A DNA stretch of 10,475 nt from Bacillota bacterium. GTDB taxonomy: Bacteria; Bacillota; Clostridia; Oscillospirales; Oscillospiraceae. The position numbers and the translations under genes were made by a program. The stretch lies in assembly GCA_023393155.1 (NCBI GenBank), contig JAEWML010000181.1, positions 1-10,475 on the forward strand. Direction: 5' to 3'. Shown here in pieces: positions 1-5,873 of the stretch. A model generated the notes under the pieces. The model was given only the letters and a program-made list of their open reading frames with translations. It did no database searches and was not told the origin of the DNA. How positions within the stretch are numbered: the stretch's first letter is position 1; each line of letters opens with the position of its first letter.

Positions 1-569
1 GGCAGCATCCGCCCGGCGGCCTTCAGCCGGTGGCACAGCACCAGCGCAAGATTTCCCCCCGCGCTGTCCCCGGCCACCACCACGTCCCGCGCGCCGTAGC
101 CTAGGCGCATGAGATAATCCCACGCCCGCAGCCCGTCCTCCACCGCCGCCGGGTACGGGTGCTCCGGGGCAAGGCGGTATTCAAAGGTCAGAACATCGAA
201 GCCCGTGGCCTTGGTGAGCTTGGAGGAAAGCACCTTGGAATAGCCGAGGTTCCCGCTGGTATAGCCTCCGCCGTGGCAGTACAGCACGGCGCGCTTGTGC
301 CGGTGGGGCCGCTGCAACCGCATCCACGCCGCGGGCATTCCGGCAAGGTCAAAGGGCTCCCAGCTCATGTCCGCCATGTCGGCGGTGAGATTGCCCAAAA
401 GCTCCTGACTCCGGCGCTGGCGCTCCAGCTCCTCCACCGTCATGACCTCCGGCGCCCCGGCGCTGTGCAGGGCCTTGAGTACCCGCATGGCGGGAGCCAG
501 ACGGCGGCTTTCGGCGGATTTGCGCTGCTGGGCAAGCGCGGCCTTGAGTACCTTGCGGGACTGGTCCAT
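1..569 (-). CDS. Alpha/beta hydrolase, HSL (fold-3) family, 3' end beyond the window
   Basis: Probable esterase or lipase-like serine hydrolase; its real substrate is unknown. Translating the minus strand from ATG at 569 gives an open frame of 189 complete residues that runs off the window edge, so roughly the C-terminal third, with the catalytic Asp and His, is missing. Seen directly: the HGGGY oxyanion-hole motif (residues 99-103), YRLAPEHPYPAAVED (131-145), and the nucleophile elbow GDSAGGN (167-173) with Ser169. These are the hallmarks of the hormone-sensitive-lipase family. The first ~80 residues are a charged helical cap. There is no signal peptide, so it should be cytoplasmic. The start is supported by GGAGGG six bases upstream (576-581). 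It is divergently transcribed from the acyltransferase-like gene at 805, which suggests a shared acyl-ester substrate (inference). Family assignment is firm; function is open. Confidence 0.92.
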   Translation of the reverse strand, partial: MDQSRKVLKAALAQQRKSAESRRLAPAMRVLKALHSAGAPEVMTVEELERQRRSQELLGNLTADMADMSWEPFDLAGMPAAWMRLQRPHRHKRAVLYCHGGGYTSGNLGYSKVLSSKLTKATGFDVLTFEYRLAPEHPYPAAVEDGLRAWDYLMRLGYGARDVVVAGDSAGGNLALVLCHRLKAAGRML

Positions 570-587
570 GACGCGCCCTCCTTTTCA

Positions 588-600
588 ATGATGGCATCAT
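588..600. repeat. 13-base palindrome at the hydrolase promoter, possible operator
   Basis: ATGATG and CATCAT flank a single central G, giving a perfect inverted repeat. It overlaps the downstream edge of the -10 box (599-604) and the expected transcription start of the leftward hydrolase gene, where a repressor would block initiation. Function is inferred from position only. Confidence 0.4.
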
Positions 601-607
601 GATAGCA
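599..607 (-). promoter_or_regulatory. Extended -10 promoter of the alpha/beta hydrolase gene
   Basis: The minus strand reads TGC-TATCAT, an extended -10 element with 5 of 6 consensus matches, about 30 bases upstream of the hydrolase ATG and its GGAGGG. The -35 position (about 622-627, GTGTTA) is poor, which is usual for extended -10 promoters. The expected start of transcription, near 592, lies inside a 13-base palindrome. Confidence 0.55.
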
Positions 608-677
608 CAGTTTTCCCCAAATAACACGCTTTTTTCCATTTGCCGCGCTGAAATTCGGGCGGCGGGCCAATGCGTTC

Positions 678-706
678 TTGCGGTGAGGGGCGGTCCATGA
701 TACAAT
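678..706 (+). promoter_or_regulatory. Promoter of the acyltransferase-zinc ribbon operon
   Basis: TTGCGG (678-683), a 17-base spacer, then TACAAT (701-706) preceded by TGA, so the -10 is 5 of 6 and extended. Transcription would start near 713 and leave a leader of about 90 bases before the GTG start at 805. It is back to back with the hydrolase promoter, about 75 bases away. Confidence 0.6.
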
Positions 707-791
707 TATTCAGATAAGCCGCCGTGTTTGCCCGTCCCGCAGGGAGGCGAAAGCGGTGGCGGCCACCAGCGCGAATAGAGTTCAGGAAGAA

Positions 792-797
792 GGGAGG
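792..797 (+). promoter_or_regulatory. Ribosome binding site that fixes the GTG start at 805
   Basis: GGGAGG lies seven bases before GTG 805. No comparable site precedes the upstream in-frame GTG at 724, so 805 is the better start; it also removes an Arg-rich 27-residue extension that looks untranslated. Confidence 0.75.
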
Positions 798-804
798 AGC
801 CGCC

Positions 805-2097
805 GTGGCGACAAAAAAGCAATGGTACAAGCTGGACAACGCCGGCGTGCTGTACTCCGCCCTTCAGCGGGAGGAGTATTCCGCCGTCTACCGGTTTTCC
901 GCCGTGATGACCCAGCCGGTAGACCCCGCCGCGCTGCAAAAAGCCATCGACGCGGTGCTGCCCCGGTTTCCCGGCTTTGCGGTGCGGATTCGCCGGGGCG
1001 TATTCTGGTATTATTTCGAGCCCAACAACGCCCCCGGGCCTTTTTTGAAGGAGGACGTGGCGGACCCCTGCCAGCCCTTCCGGTTTCACGAGGACGCGGG
1101 ATGGCTGATTCGGTTTTACCGCTATCAAAACCGCATTTCCTTCGAGGCGTTTCACGCCCTGTCGGACGGCGCGGGCGCGATTACCTTTTTCAAGACGCTT
1201 TTGGCGGAGTATCTGCGCCAAACCGGCATTTTGGTGCCTGTGGGGGAGGGAATTCTGGATTTGAACGAGCCGCCCCGGCAGGAGGAGCTGGAGGACGCCT
1301 ACGCCCGCTACGTCGGTCCCGCCGCCCGAAGGCTGCCGCTGATTAAGAGGTCCTATCAAAATCTGGGGCAGGCGGAGCCGTTTTATACGTTTCATGTCAC
1401 CATGGGCTTTGTGCCGCTGGACAAGCTTCGGGAAAAGGCGCGAAGCTATGGCGTGTCGGTGACGGAGTATCTGGCGGCGGCGCTTTTGTGGGTGCTGGCG
1501 GAAAAGCAGCGGCGGGAGAATTATCACCGGATGCGGCCTGTCACGCTGGCGGTGCCGGTGAATCTGCGGCCCTGGTTTCCGTCGGAAACCCTGCGGAATT
1601 TTCTGGTCACGGTTCAGCCGGGGTTTGACCCGGCGCTGGGAGAGCACAGCTTTGCGGAGGTTGCGGCGCAGGTGCGCCACTATATGCGGCTTCACATTTC
1701 GCCCCAGGAGATGCGGGCGCAGATTACCCGGAACGTCCGCTATCAGTCCAACACGGCATTGCAGCTTCTGCCCCGCGTGGTAAAAAACTCCATTGTGGCC
1801 TACCATTACCGGACCCGGGGCGTGCGCCCCTATTCCGCCACGTTTACAAATCCCGGCGCGATCCCCATGCCGGAGGCCATGAAGCCCCACATTCACCACA
1901 TGGAGGTGGTGCTGGGGCAGGCCACCGTTCCCCGGCCCCATGTGGCCTCCGTCAGCTATGGAAACATCATGGAAATCACCGTGGCGGGGACGCAGGCGGA
2001 CGCGGAGACGGAGCGGGACTTTTTTCGCTTTCTGGTGCGGGAGGGGTTGCCCGTGCGCATTGAGAGCAACCGCTCAAACCCCGAAAGGAGGATGTAA
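805..2097 (+). CDS. Condensation-domain-like acyltransferase (alcohol acetyltransferase-like)
   Basis: A 430-residue soluble protein, the usual size for a two-lobed chloramphenicol-acetyltransferase/condensation-type fold. The key motif is FHALSDGAG (residues 116-124): His117 and Asp121-Gly122 correspond to the second His, Asp and Gly of the HHxxxDG catalytic motif of condensation domains and alcohol O-acetyltransferases. The first His is replaced by Phe116. A second region, YSATFTNPGA (343-352), sits where such enzymes carry the Asn/Gly-rich latch before the C-terminal strands. The N-terminus WYKLDNAGVLY resembles the start of acetyltransferase-like proteins. It probably transfers an acyl group from a CoA or carrier donor to a hydroxyl or amine; donor and acceptor are unknown. 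No carrier or adenylation domain is present, so it is not an NRPS module. It is followed after one base by the zinc-ribbon membrane gene, which implies tight co-expression and perhaps recruitment to the membrane. Confidence 0.85.
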   Translation: MATKKQWYKLDNAGVLYSALQREEYSAVYRFSAVMTQPVDPAALQKAIDAVLPRFPGFAVRIRRGVFWYYFEPNNAPGPFLKEDVADPCQPFRFHEDAGWLIRFYRYQNRISFEAFHALSDGAGAITFFKTLLAEYLRQTGILVPVGEGILDLNEPPRQEELEDAYARYVGPAARRLPLIKRSYQNLGQAEPFYTFHVTMGFVPLDKLREKARSYGVSVTEYLAAALLWVLAEKQRRENYHRMRPVTLAVPVNLRPWFPSETLRNFLVTVQPGFDPALGEHSFAEVAAQVRHYMRLHISPQEMRAQITRNVRYQSNTALQLLPRVVKNSIVAYHYRTRGVRPYSATFTNPGAIPMPEAMKPHIHHMEVVLGQATVPRPHVASVSYGNIMEITVAGTQADAETERDFFRFLVREGLPVRIESNRSNPERRM

Positions 2098-2098
2098 A

Positions 2099-2803
2099 AT
2101 GCCATATTGCGTACACTGCGGAGTGGAGCTGGACGCCGATGTGAAAGACTGCCCCCTGTGCGGCACGGAGGTGCACGACCCCGCCGCCGACCCGGCAGCC
2201 GAGCACCCGCCCTTTTTCCCCGCCCGGCGGGCGGAGGTGGCCCCGGTTTCAAAGCGGACGGCGGCTCTGCTGCTCACGTCCATGCTGGCATCGGTCAGCC
2301 TGTGCTGCGCGCTGCTGAATCTGGCGCTGAAGCCCGAGCACCGGTGGTATTTGTTTGTGGTGGGCGCGGCGGCGATGCTGTGGGTCTGGCTGGTGCTGCC
2401 CCTGCTTGTCAACCGCTGGGTCCCCCTCTGGGTGCGGCTTACCGCCGATGTGGGAGCGGTGGCGGTGTATGTGGCCCTGATCGCTCTGGCGCTGGATGGC
2501 TGGGAATGGTTTTGGGGCCTTGCGGTGCCGCTTCTGGCAGTGGCGGCCGCGGTGGTGTGCGCCCTGAGCTGGCTTTTGCGCCGGGGGCACTCCATGCTGA
2601 CCACCGCCATGCTGTGCCTTGGGGCTGCGGGGCTGCTCTGCGTGGGCATTGAGGCCTGCGTGGACTTGTATTTCCATGGTCTGTGGTCACCGGGCTGGTC
2701 GCTGGTGGTGCTGGCGGCCTGCGTGGGCTTTTCCATTCCTCTGGCGGTGGTGCGGCGGGTGCCGTCGCTGCGGGAGGAGGCCCGGCGGAGATTTCACTTT
2801 TAG
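2099..2803 (+). CDS. Zinc-ribbon plus six-helix membrane protein (DUF6320-like)
   Basis: A 234-residue protein with an N-terminal zinc ribbon followed by a membrane domain. Cys4 and Cys7 (CVHCG) and Cys18 and Cys21 (CPLCG) form a CxxC-x10-CxxC ribbon. A Pro/Ala-rich linker (about 26-50) leads to six hydrophobic stretches at about 54-77, 82-104, 111-132, 136-160, 166-191 and 198-218, with a basic C-terminal tail. The start is ATG 2099, one base after the stop of the acyltransferase gene, with AGGAGG seven bases upstream (2086-2091) inside the end of that gene; longer in-frame extensions overlap the acyltransferase and lack the Cys start. The layout matches what I recall as the DUF6320 family, often beside acetyltransferase-like genes; that name is from memory. 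No catalytic motif is visible. It may anchor or regulate the acyltransferase at the membrane (inference). Confidence 0.85.
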   Translation: MPYCVHCGVELDADVKDCPLCGTEVHDPAADPAAEHPPFFPARRAEVAPVSKRTAALLLTSMLASVSLCCALLNLALKPEHRWYLFVVGAAAMLWVWLVLPLLVNRWVPLWVRLTADVGAVAVYVALIALALDGWEWFWGLAVPLLAVAAAVVCALSWLLRRGHSMLTTAMLCLGAAGLLCVGIEACVDLYFHGLWSPGWSLVVLAACVGFSIPLAVVRRVPSLREEARRRFHF

Positions 2804-2880
2804 GGCCGCGTGCGTTCAATTCCCTTGCCGCCCCGCCGGTAAACTTGGGGGGCCTTGGCTGTTGTTTTTCCGCGGCAGAA

Positions 2881-2925
2881 AAAAGAAAGGCAAAGGGAGC
2901 GGCACCGATCTTCGGTGCTGCTCCC
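2881..2925 (-). terminator. Terminator between convergent genes, strongest for the leftward CarD-like gene
   Basis: The hairpin at 2895-2925 has 13-base arms (GGGAGCGGCACCG against CGGTGCTGCTCCC) with one G-U pair and a five-base loop. On the minus strand it is followed by TTTGCCTTTCTTTT (2881-2894), so it should stop transcription coming from the gene ending at 2995. On the plus strand it is followed only by TGTTTGT, so termination of the acyltransferase operon ending at 2803 would be weaker. Confidence 0.7.
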
Positions 2926-2994
2926 TGTTTGTAGGGGTTCCGGGAATTTGCGCGTCCGTCCGGGCGAAGCTTCAGGCGGTCGTTCCGCGCGGCT

Positions 2995-3537
2995 TTATGC
3001 AAGTTCCTGCGCGGGGGTGGATTTCCGGGTCCGCAGCTTCTCGACAATGCGGTCCAGCATTTCACCCACCGGGACATCCAGAGCGGCGGCAAGCTCGCCG
3101 CCCAAAAGCTGCTCTGCCTGCTTCATGAAGTGTTCGTCCACGGCCCCGAATTTTCGCTTCGTCTCCTCCACATGCGTCTTTTTACAGTAAATGGAGATGA
3201 CAAGCTCCAAAAGATCGCGGCAGTCGCTGGTTTGCAGGAGCGTCTGGTAGTGATCCCGCAGATTCTGGGTGCTGCCGCCATAATAGGCCTGCGCCCGGCT
3301 GGCGGGAATCCCGTCCACCAGATCATCCGCCTCTTCCGCCGTCAGGATGGGCCGGATGGGCACCTTGCAATTGTCTACCGGCGCGTAAATCGTCCCGTCC
3401 TGATACAGAGGACTGAGCACATAGTAAAGCTTATCCCTCTCTCCGGGCCTGTTCCGGCAAAAATCGGGTTCGGCAATATCTGCCACCCGACACACGCCCG
3501 TGCGTCCGTAAACCACAAGATCGTCCTTTTGAAACAT
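2995..3537 (-). CDS. CarD/CdnL-family RNA polymerase-binding transcription factor
   Basis: A 180-residue cytoplasmic protein. The N-terminal RNA polymerase-interacting, Tudor-like domain covers about residues 1-60, with LVVYGRTGVCRVADI (7-21) and KLYYVLSPL then TIYAPVDN (36-56), the signature of the CarD/CdnL/TRCF family. The rest (about 64-168) is helical, as in the CarD DNA-contacting domain. Characterised CarD proteins bind the RNA polymerase beta subunit and affect open-complex stability, notably at rRNA promoters. The start is ATG 3537, with GGAGG (3542-3546) four bases upstream. A longer in-frame frame (to 3630) only adds leader RNA sequence. Unusually, the protein has no tryptophan at all, although the DNA-wedging Trp is a key residue of mycobacterial CarD. 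It has its own promoter about 190 bases upstream and a terminator downstream, so it is probably monocistronic. Confidence 0.9.
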   Translation of the reverse strand: MFQKDDLVVYGRTGVCRVADIAEPDFCRNRPGERDKLYYVLSPLYQDGTIYAPVDNCKVPIRPILTAEEADDLVDGIPASRAQAYYGGSTQNLRDHYQTLLQTSDCRDLLELVISIYCKKTHVEETKRKFGAVDEHFMKQAEQLLGGELAAALDVPVGEMLDRIVEKLRTRKSTPAQELA

Positions 3538-3726
3538 AGCTCCTCCGTTTTCCGCCAGCAGGCACAAAGCGCCTGCCGAAATGCCGGGAAAAATAACTTT
3601 CGTTACTTTTCCGCCGCGGGCCGCGCCCAAAAGGCGTGGCCCGCAGACTCAACTGCGCTAAATCGCTCCCGCGATAAAACGCACCGGTCCAACGGCCGGG
3701 TTTCCCGGCTGCTGGACCGTTTATAT
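3538..3726 (-). promoter_or_regulatory. Long structured 5' leader of the CarD-like gene
   Basis: Between the predicted transcription start (about 3726) and the ATG lie about 190 bases with several inverted repeats. In RNA order: A, 3719-3685, a 16-base stem with one G-U and one mismatch closing on GAAAC; B, 3675-3662, ATCGC-GGGA-GCGAT; C, 3657-3642, CGCAG-TTGAGT-CTGCG; D, 3644-3616, GCGGGCC/GGCCCGC with an inner 4-base stem; E, 3576-3558, GCAGGC/GCCTGC just before the ribosome binding site. C and D share bases 3642-3644, so they cannot both form. No T-run follows any stem, so control, if any, would be on translation or stability. I do not recognise a known riboswitch family. Confidence 0.5.
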
Positions 3727-3732
3727 TTATAT

Positions 3733-3762
3733 ATTATAGCACATTTTTTACAGAAATGTAAG
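3733..3762 (-). promoter_or_regulatory. Promoter of the CarD-like gene
   Basis: The minus strand has a consensus TATAAT (3738-3733) preceded by TGC, an extended -10, with CTTACA (3762-3757; 4 of 6 matches to TTGACA) 18 bases upstream. It lies in an AT-rich pocket in otherwise GC-rich DNA. Predicted transcription start is about 3726. Confidence 0.75.
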
Positions 3763-3844
3763 GGGTTTTTTACAAATAATTTTAAAACCTGTCCCTGCGG
3801 GCCAATTTTTGGATCAGGCGGACGGCAAATCCAGCTGCCGAGCG

Positions 3845-4387
3845 TCAGGATAGAGGGGCACCGCCTTCGGAGCCGACCTGCTTGTCAAAGCACTTCAGCG
3901 TCTCCCAAATCACACTCTGGAAGTGAAACCGCGTCTCTCCCGCGTAGGAATAGCCAAGCCCCTCATACAGGCGGCAGGCCGGAAAATTTCCCTCGTAGGT
4001 GTCCAGCCGGATCACCGGCCAGCCCTTTGTCCGGGCGTGCCCCTCGCAGAAGCGCACAAATTCCTTTCCCTTTCCCCGGCCCGCAAAGTCCGGGTGAATG
4101 CAAAGGGTGTGGATGACCATGACCTCCTCCGGTCCGGCCTGAAAGTTCCATTGAATGCGGCCGTATTCCGGCGGCTGAATCTGGTTGAGAATTACGCAGC
4201 CAAACAGCGCGCCGTCCTCCTCTCCCACATACAGCGTGCCCTGCTCAAACGCCGCCCTGGCGTGGGCGAGGGTGGGGTAGAGGTCCATCTGCCAGTTGGT
4301 ATGGCGCACCGTCTCCTCACGGTCCAGCAGTTCCCGATAAAGCGCGTCCACCCGGTCAAGGTCCCGTTCCTCCGCAAGTCGAATCAT
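3845..4387 (-). CDS. GNAT-family N-acetyltransferase
   Basis: A 180-residue single-domain GNAT. The central strand and acetyl-CoA pyrophosphate loop are clear: VIHTLCIHPDFAGRGKGKEF (91-110), with the R/QxxGxG/A-type loop at GRGKGK (103-108). The later NFPACRLYEGLGY (134-146) is the typical Asn plus Tyr segment of the CoA site, Tyr141 being the likely general acid. The N-terminus MIRLAEERDLDRVDALY is the standard GNAT opening. GGAG (4397-4400) stands nine bases before the ATG. The acceptor, whether a small molecule or a protein, cannot be told from sequence. It lies 149 bases downstream of the AI-2E-family gene on the same strand. I see no convincing promoter in that gap, so it is probably expressed by read-through. 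No clear terminator follows it. Confidence 0.9.
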   Translation of the reverse strand: MIRLAEERDLDRVDALYRELLDREETVRHTNWQMDLYPTLAHARAAFEQGTLYVGEEDGALFGCVILNQIQPPEYGRIQWNFQAGPEEVMVIHTLCIHPDFAGRGKGKEFVRFCEGHARTKGWPVIRLDTYEGNFPACRLYEGLGYSYAGETRFHFQSVIWETLKCFDKQVGSEGGAPLS

Positions 4388-4536
4388 CAGTGTTTGCTCC
4401 TTTGTTTTTAATGAAATATTCGCAAAAGTCCGCCAAAATCCGCGCGGGGCAGAACCGGGCGTGGCTCCGGGCCGGTGAGAGCTAAGCTCTTTTACGTATG
4501 TTCCGCGGAGCGGGGCCGAAAAAGAGGCCTCGCCCG

Positions 4537-5784
4537 TCAGGCTTTGGGGATTTTGCCTTTACCGCTCTTGGGCGGGCGCTTTTGTATCGGCGGGGCTGGG
4601 GGCGGGGCCTGCGGGGGCTGGGGCCGCAGCTTGGCGGGCGGGATTTTCCGCTCTGCCAGCCGGTCCTTCACATACTGGCGGAACAGGGCGTACAGCACCG
4701 AGCACAGGGGGATGAATACCAGCATTCCCAGAATCCCCATCAGCTTTCCGCCTAAGATGACCGCCACCAGCACCCAAATGGAGGGAAGCCCCACAGAGGA
4801 GCCCACCACATGGGGATAGATGAGATTTCCCTCAATTTGCTGGATGACCAAAAACAGCACGATGAACAAAAGCGCCTGCACCGGGTTTACCAAAAGAATC
4901 AGCACAGCGCCCACGGCGCAGCCGATAAAGGCCCCCACAATGGGAATCAGGGCCGTCAGCGCCACCGTCACGCCCACCAGAACCGCATAGGGCATTTTAA
5001 AAATCGGCATGATTACGATGAACAGGGAGCCCAGAATCACGGCCTCCAGACACTGGCCGGAGAGAAAGTTGGAAAACGTGCGGTTTGCAAGGTCTGCCAC
5101 GGACAAAATCTGGTCCGCCGCCCGCTCCGGCAGCAGGGCGTAGAGAATTTGGCGGATTTGACGGCCCAGCTTTTCTTTTTGAAGAAGAAGGTAGACGGCA
5201 AATACCAGACCGATAAAAAACGTGCTCACGCCGCTGACCACGCTGCCCACAAAGCTCATGCCGCCCAGCACGCCGCCAACGCCCGTATTCACCAGCCGCT
5301 CGCCCAAATCACGCAGCAGCTCCAGCGCCTTGGCGGACAGATCGGTCCACTCGATGTCCAGACCCTGAAGCGCCGTTTTAAGCTCCGGCAGGCGGGTTTC
5401 CAGCGCTGTGAGCATTTCCGGAAGCCGGGTAAAAAAGGTCTGGGCCTGCTGGGAGACAGAGGACACGGCCTCCCCCAGACTGGGGACGATGACGAGGCTT
5501 GCAAGAGCCAGCACCCCCGTGACCAGCGCCAGCGTCAGCACAAAGGCCACGGGGCGGCGCAGCTTTGCGGTGCGCTTGTCGGTGCCCATCCGCCGTTCCA
5601 CCGCCCGCATGGGCACGTTGAGAATGAACGCCACGGCGCAGCCCAGCAGAAAGGGCGCGATGAGAGAAACCATCGCCCGCAGCGCCCCGCCCAGCAGCGT
5701 CAGGTTTTGCAGGCCCCAGTACCCCGCCAGCACGGCAAAGGCCGCGGCGGCCACCGTCCACACCGTTTTCTTATGAAACTCCAT
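4537..5784 (-). CDS. AI-2E family transporter (TqsA/PerM/YtvI-like membrane protein)
   Basis: A 415-residue polytopic membrane protein. Hydrophobic segments lie at about 8-27, 36-57, 79-101, 176-201, 245-262, 265-298 (two helices), 302-315 and 336-366. A charged, probably helical extramembrane region covers about 102-175. The conserved C-terminal family signature is present: QQIEGNLIYPHVVGSSVGLP (315-334), followed by the Gly-rich helix with GGKLMGILGMLVFIP. Members include E. coli TqsA (linked to AI-2 export), cation antiporter-like proteins and B. subtilis YtvI, so the substrate cannot be inferred; no luxS is in view. The tail (about 381-415) is a Pro/Lys-rich disordered extension after the last helix. 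AAGGAG (5790-5795) lies five bases before the ATG and touches the T-run of a terminator hairpin. A 10-base imperfect hairpin without a T-run follows the stop. Confidence 0.9.
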   Translation of the reverse strand: MEFHKKTVWTVAAAAFAVLAGYWGLQNLTLLGGALRAMVSLIAPFLLGCAVAFILNVPMRAVERRMGTDKRTAKLRRPVAFVLTLALVTGVLALASLVIVPSLGEAVSSVSQQAQTFFTRLPEMLTALETRLPELKTALQGLDIEWTDLSAKALELLRDLGERLVNTGVGGVLGGMSFVGSVVSGVSTFFIGLVFAVYLLLQKEKLGRQIRQILYALLPERAADQILSVADLANRTFSNFLSGQCLEAVILGSLFIVIMPIFKMPYAVLVGVTVALTALIPIVGAFIGCAVGAVLILLVNPVQALLFIVLFLVIQQIEGNLIYPHVVGSSVGLPSIWVLVAVILGGKLMGILGMLVFIPLCSVLYALFRQYVKDRLAERKIPPAKLRPQPPQAPPPAPPIQKRPPKSGKGKIPKA

Positions 5785-5797
5785 TTTTTCTCCTTTT

Positions 5798-5830
5798 AAA
5801 AAAGCGGGCGGGGCAAGGCTCCGCCCGCTT
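5798..5830 (-). terminator. Intrinsic terminator directly in front of the AI-2E-family gene
   Basis: On the minus strand, AAGCGGGCGG and CCGCCCGCTT form a perfect 10-base GC-rich stem (5802-5811 with 5821-5830), extendable by two pairs over a short loop, followed at once by six Ts (5803-5798). It lies 40 bases after the stop of the carbonic anhydrase gene. The next bases are the AAAAGGAG ribosome binding site of the AI-2E-family gene. Confidence 0.88.
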
Positions 5831-5843
5831 GACCGGGTTCCGG

Positions 5844-5873
5844 CTTATAAAATGGGACGGGGCGAAGGGTCAA
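5844..5873 (-). promoter_or_regulatory. Promoter of the AI-2E-family gene, overlapping the upstream stop codon
   Basis: TTGACC (5873-5868, 5 of 6) includes the TGA stop of the carbonic anhydrase gene; an 18-base spacer is followed by TATAAG (5849-5844, 5 of 6). Transcription would start near 5837, only about seven bases before the terminator stem, so the transcript would begin with that hairpin. Confidence 0.6.

Noticed and set aside
598..702. CATGATA present at both divergent promoters as a shared regulator site
   Set aside because: A seven-base match, partly explained by the -10 boxes themselves, is within chance.
724..804. 27-codon N-terminal extension of the acyltransferase from GTG 724
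   Set aside because: It has no ribosome binding site and an Arg-rich sequence; the GGGAGG-preceded GTG at 805 gives the family-like N-terminus.
706..1941. 411-codon open frame antisense to the acyltransferase gene
   Set aside because: The translation is rich in Arg, His, Pro and Gly with no family signature, and the opposite frame carries a clear acyltransferase with promoter and ribosome binding site. It is a GC-rich shadow frame.
2074..2736. 220-codon frame antisense to the zinc-ribbon membrane gene
   Set aside because: Ser/Thr/Arg-biased translation without hydrophobic or motif structure; the plus-strand frame has the zinc ribbon and six helices.
3538..3630. N-terminal extension of the CarD-like protein to 3630
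   Set aside because: The segment contains the leader hairpins and the ribosome binding site for ATG 3537; CarD proteins start just before the polymerase-binding domain.
4478..4490. AGAGCT-A-AGCTCT palindrome between the AI-2E and GNAT genes
   Set aside because: Only one central base, so no usable RNA loop, and no promoter element nearby; a short palindrome like this is expected by chance.
4508..4535. Imperfect 10-base hairpin right after the AI-2E-family stop as a terminator
   Set aside because: One mismatch and one G-U pair in the stem and no T-run on the minus strand after it, so I do not call a terminator.
4810..5799. 329-codon open frame antisense to the AI-2E-family gene
   Set aside because: It is dominated by His, Gln, Arg and Gly, and the membrane-protein frame on the other strand is unmistakable.
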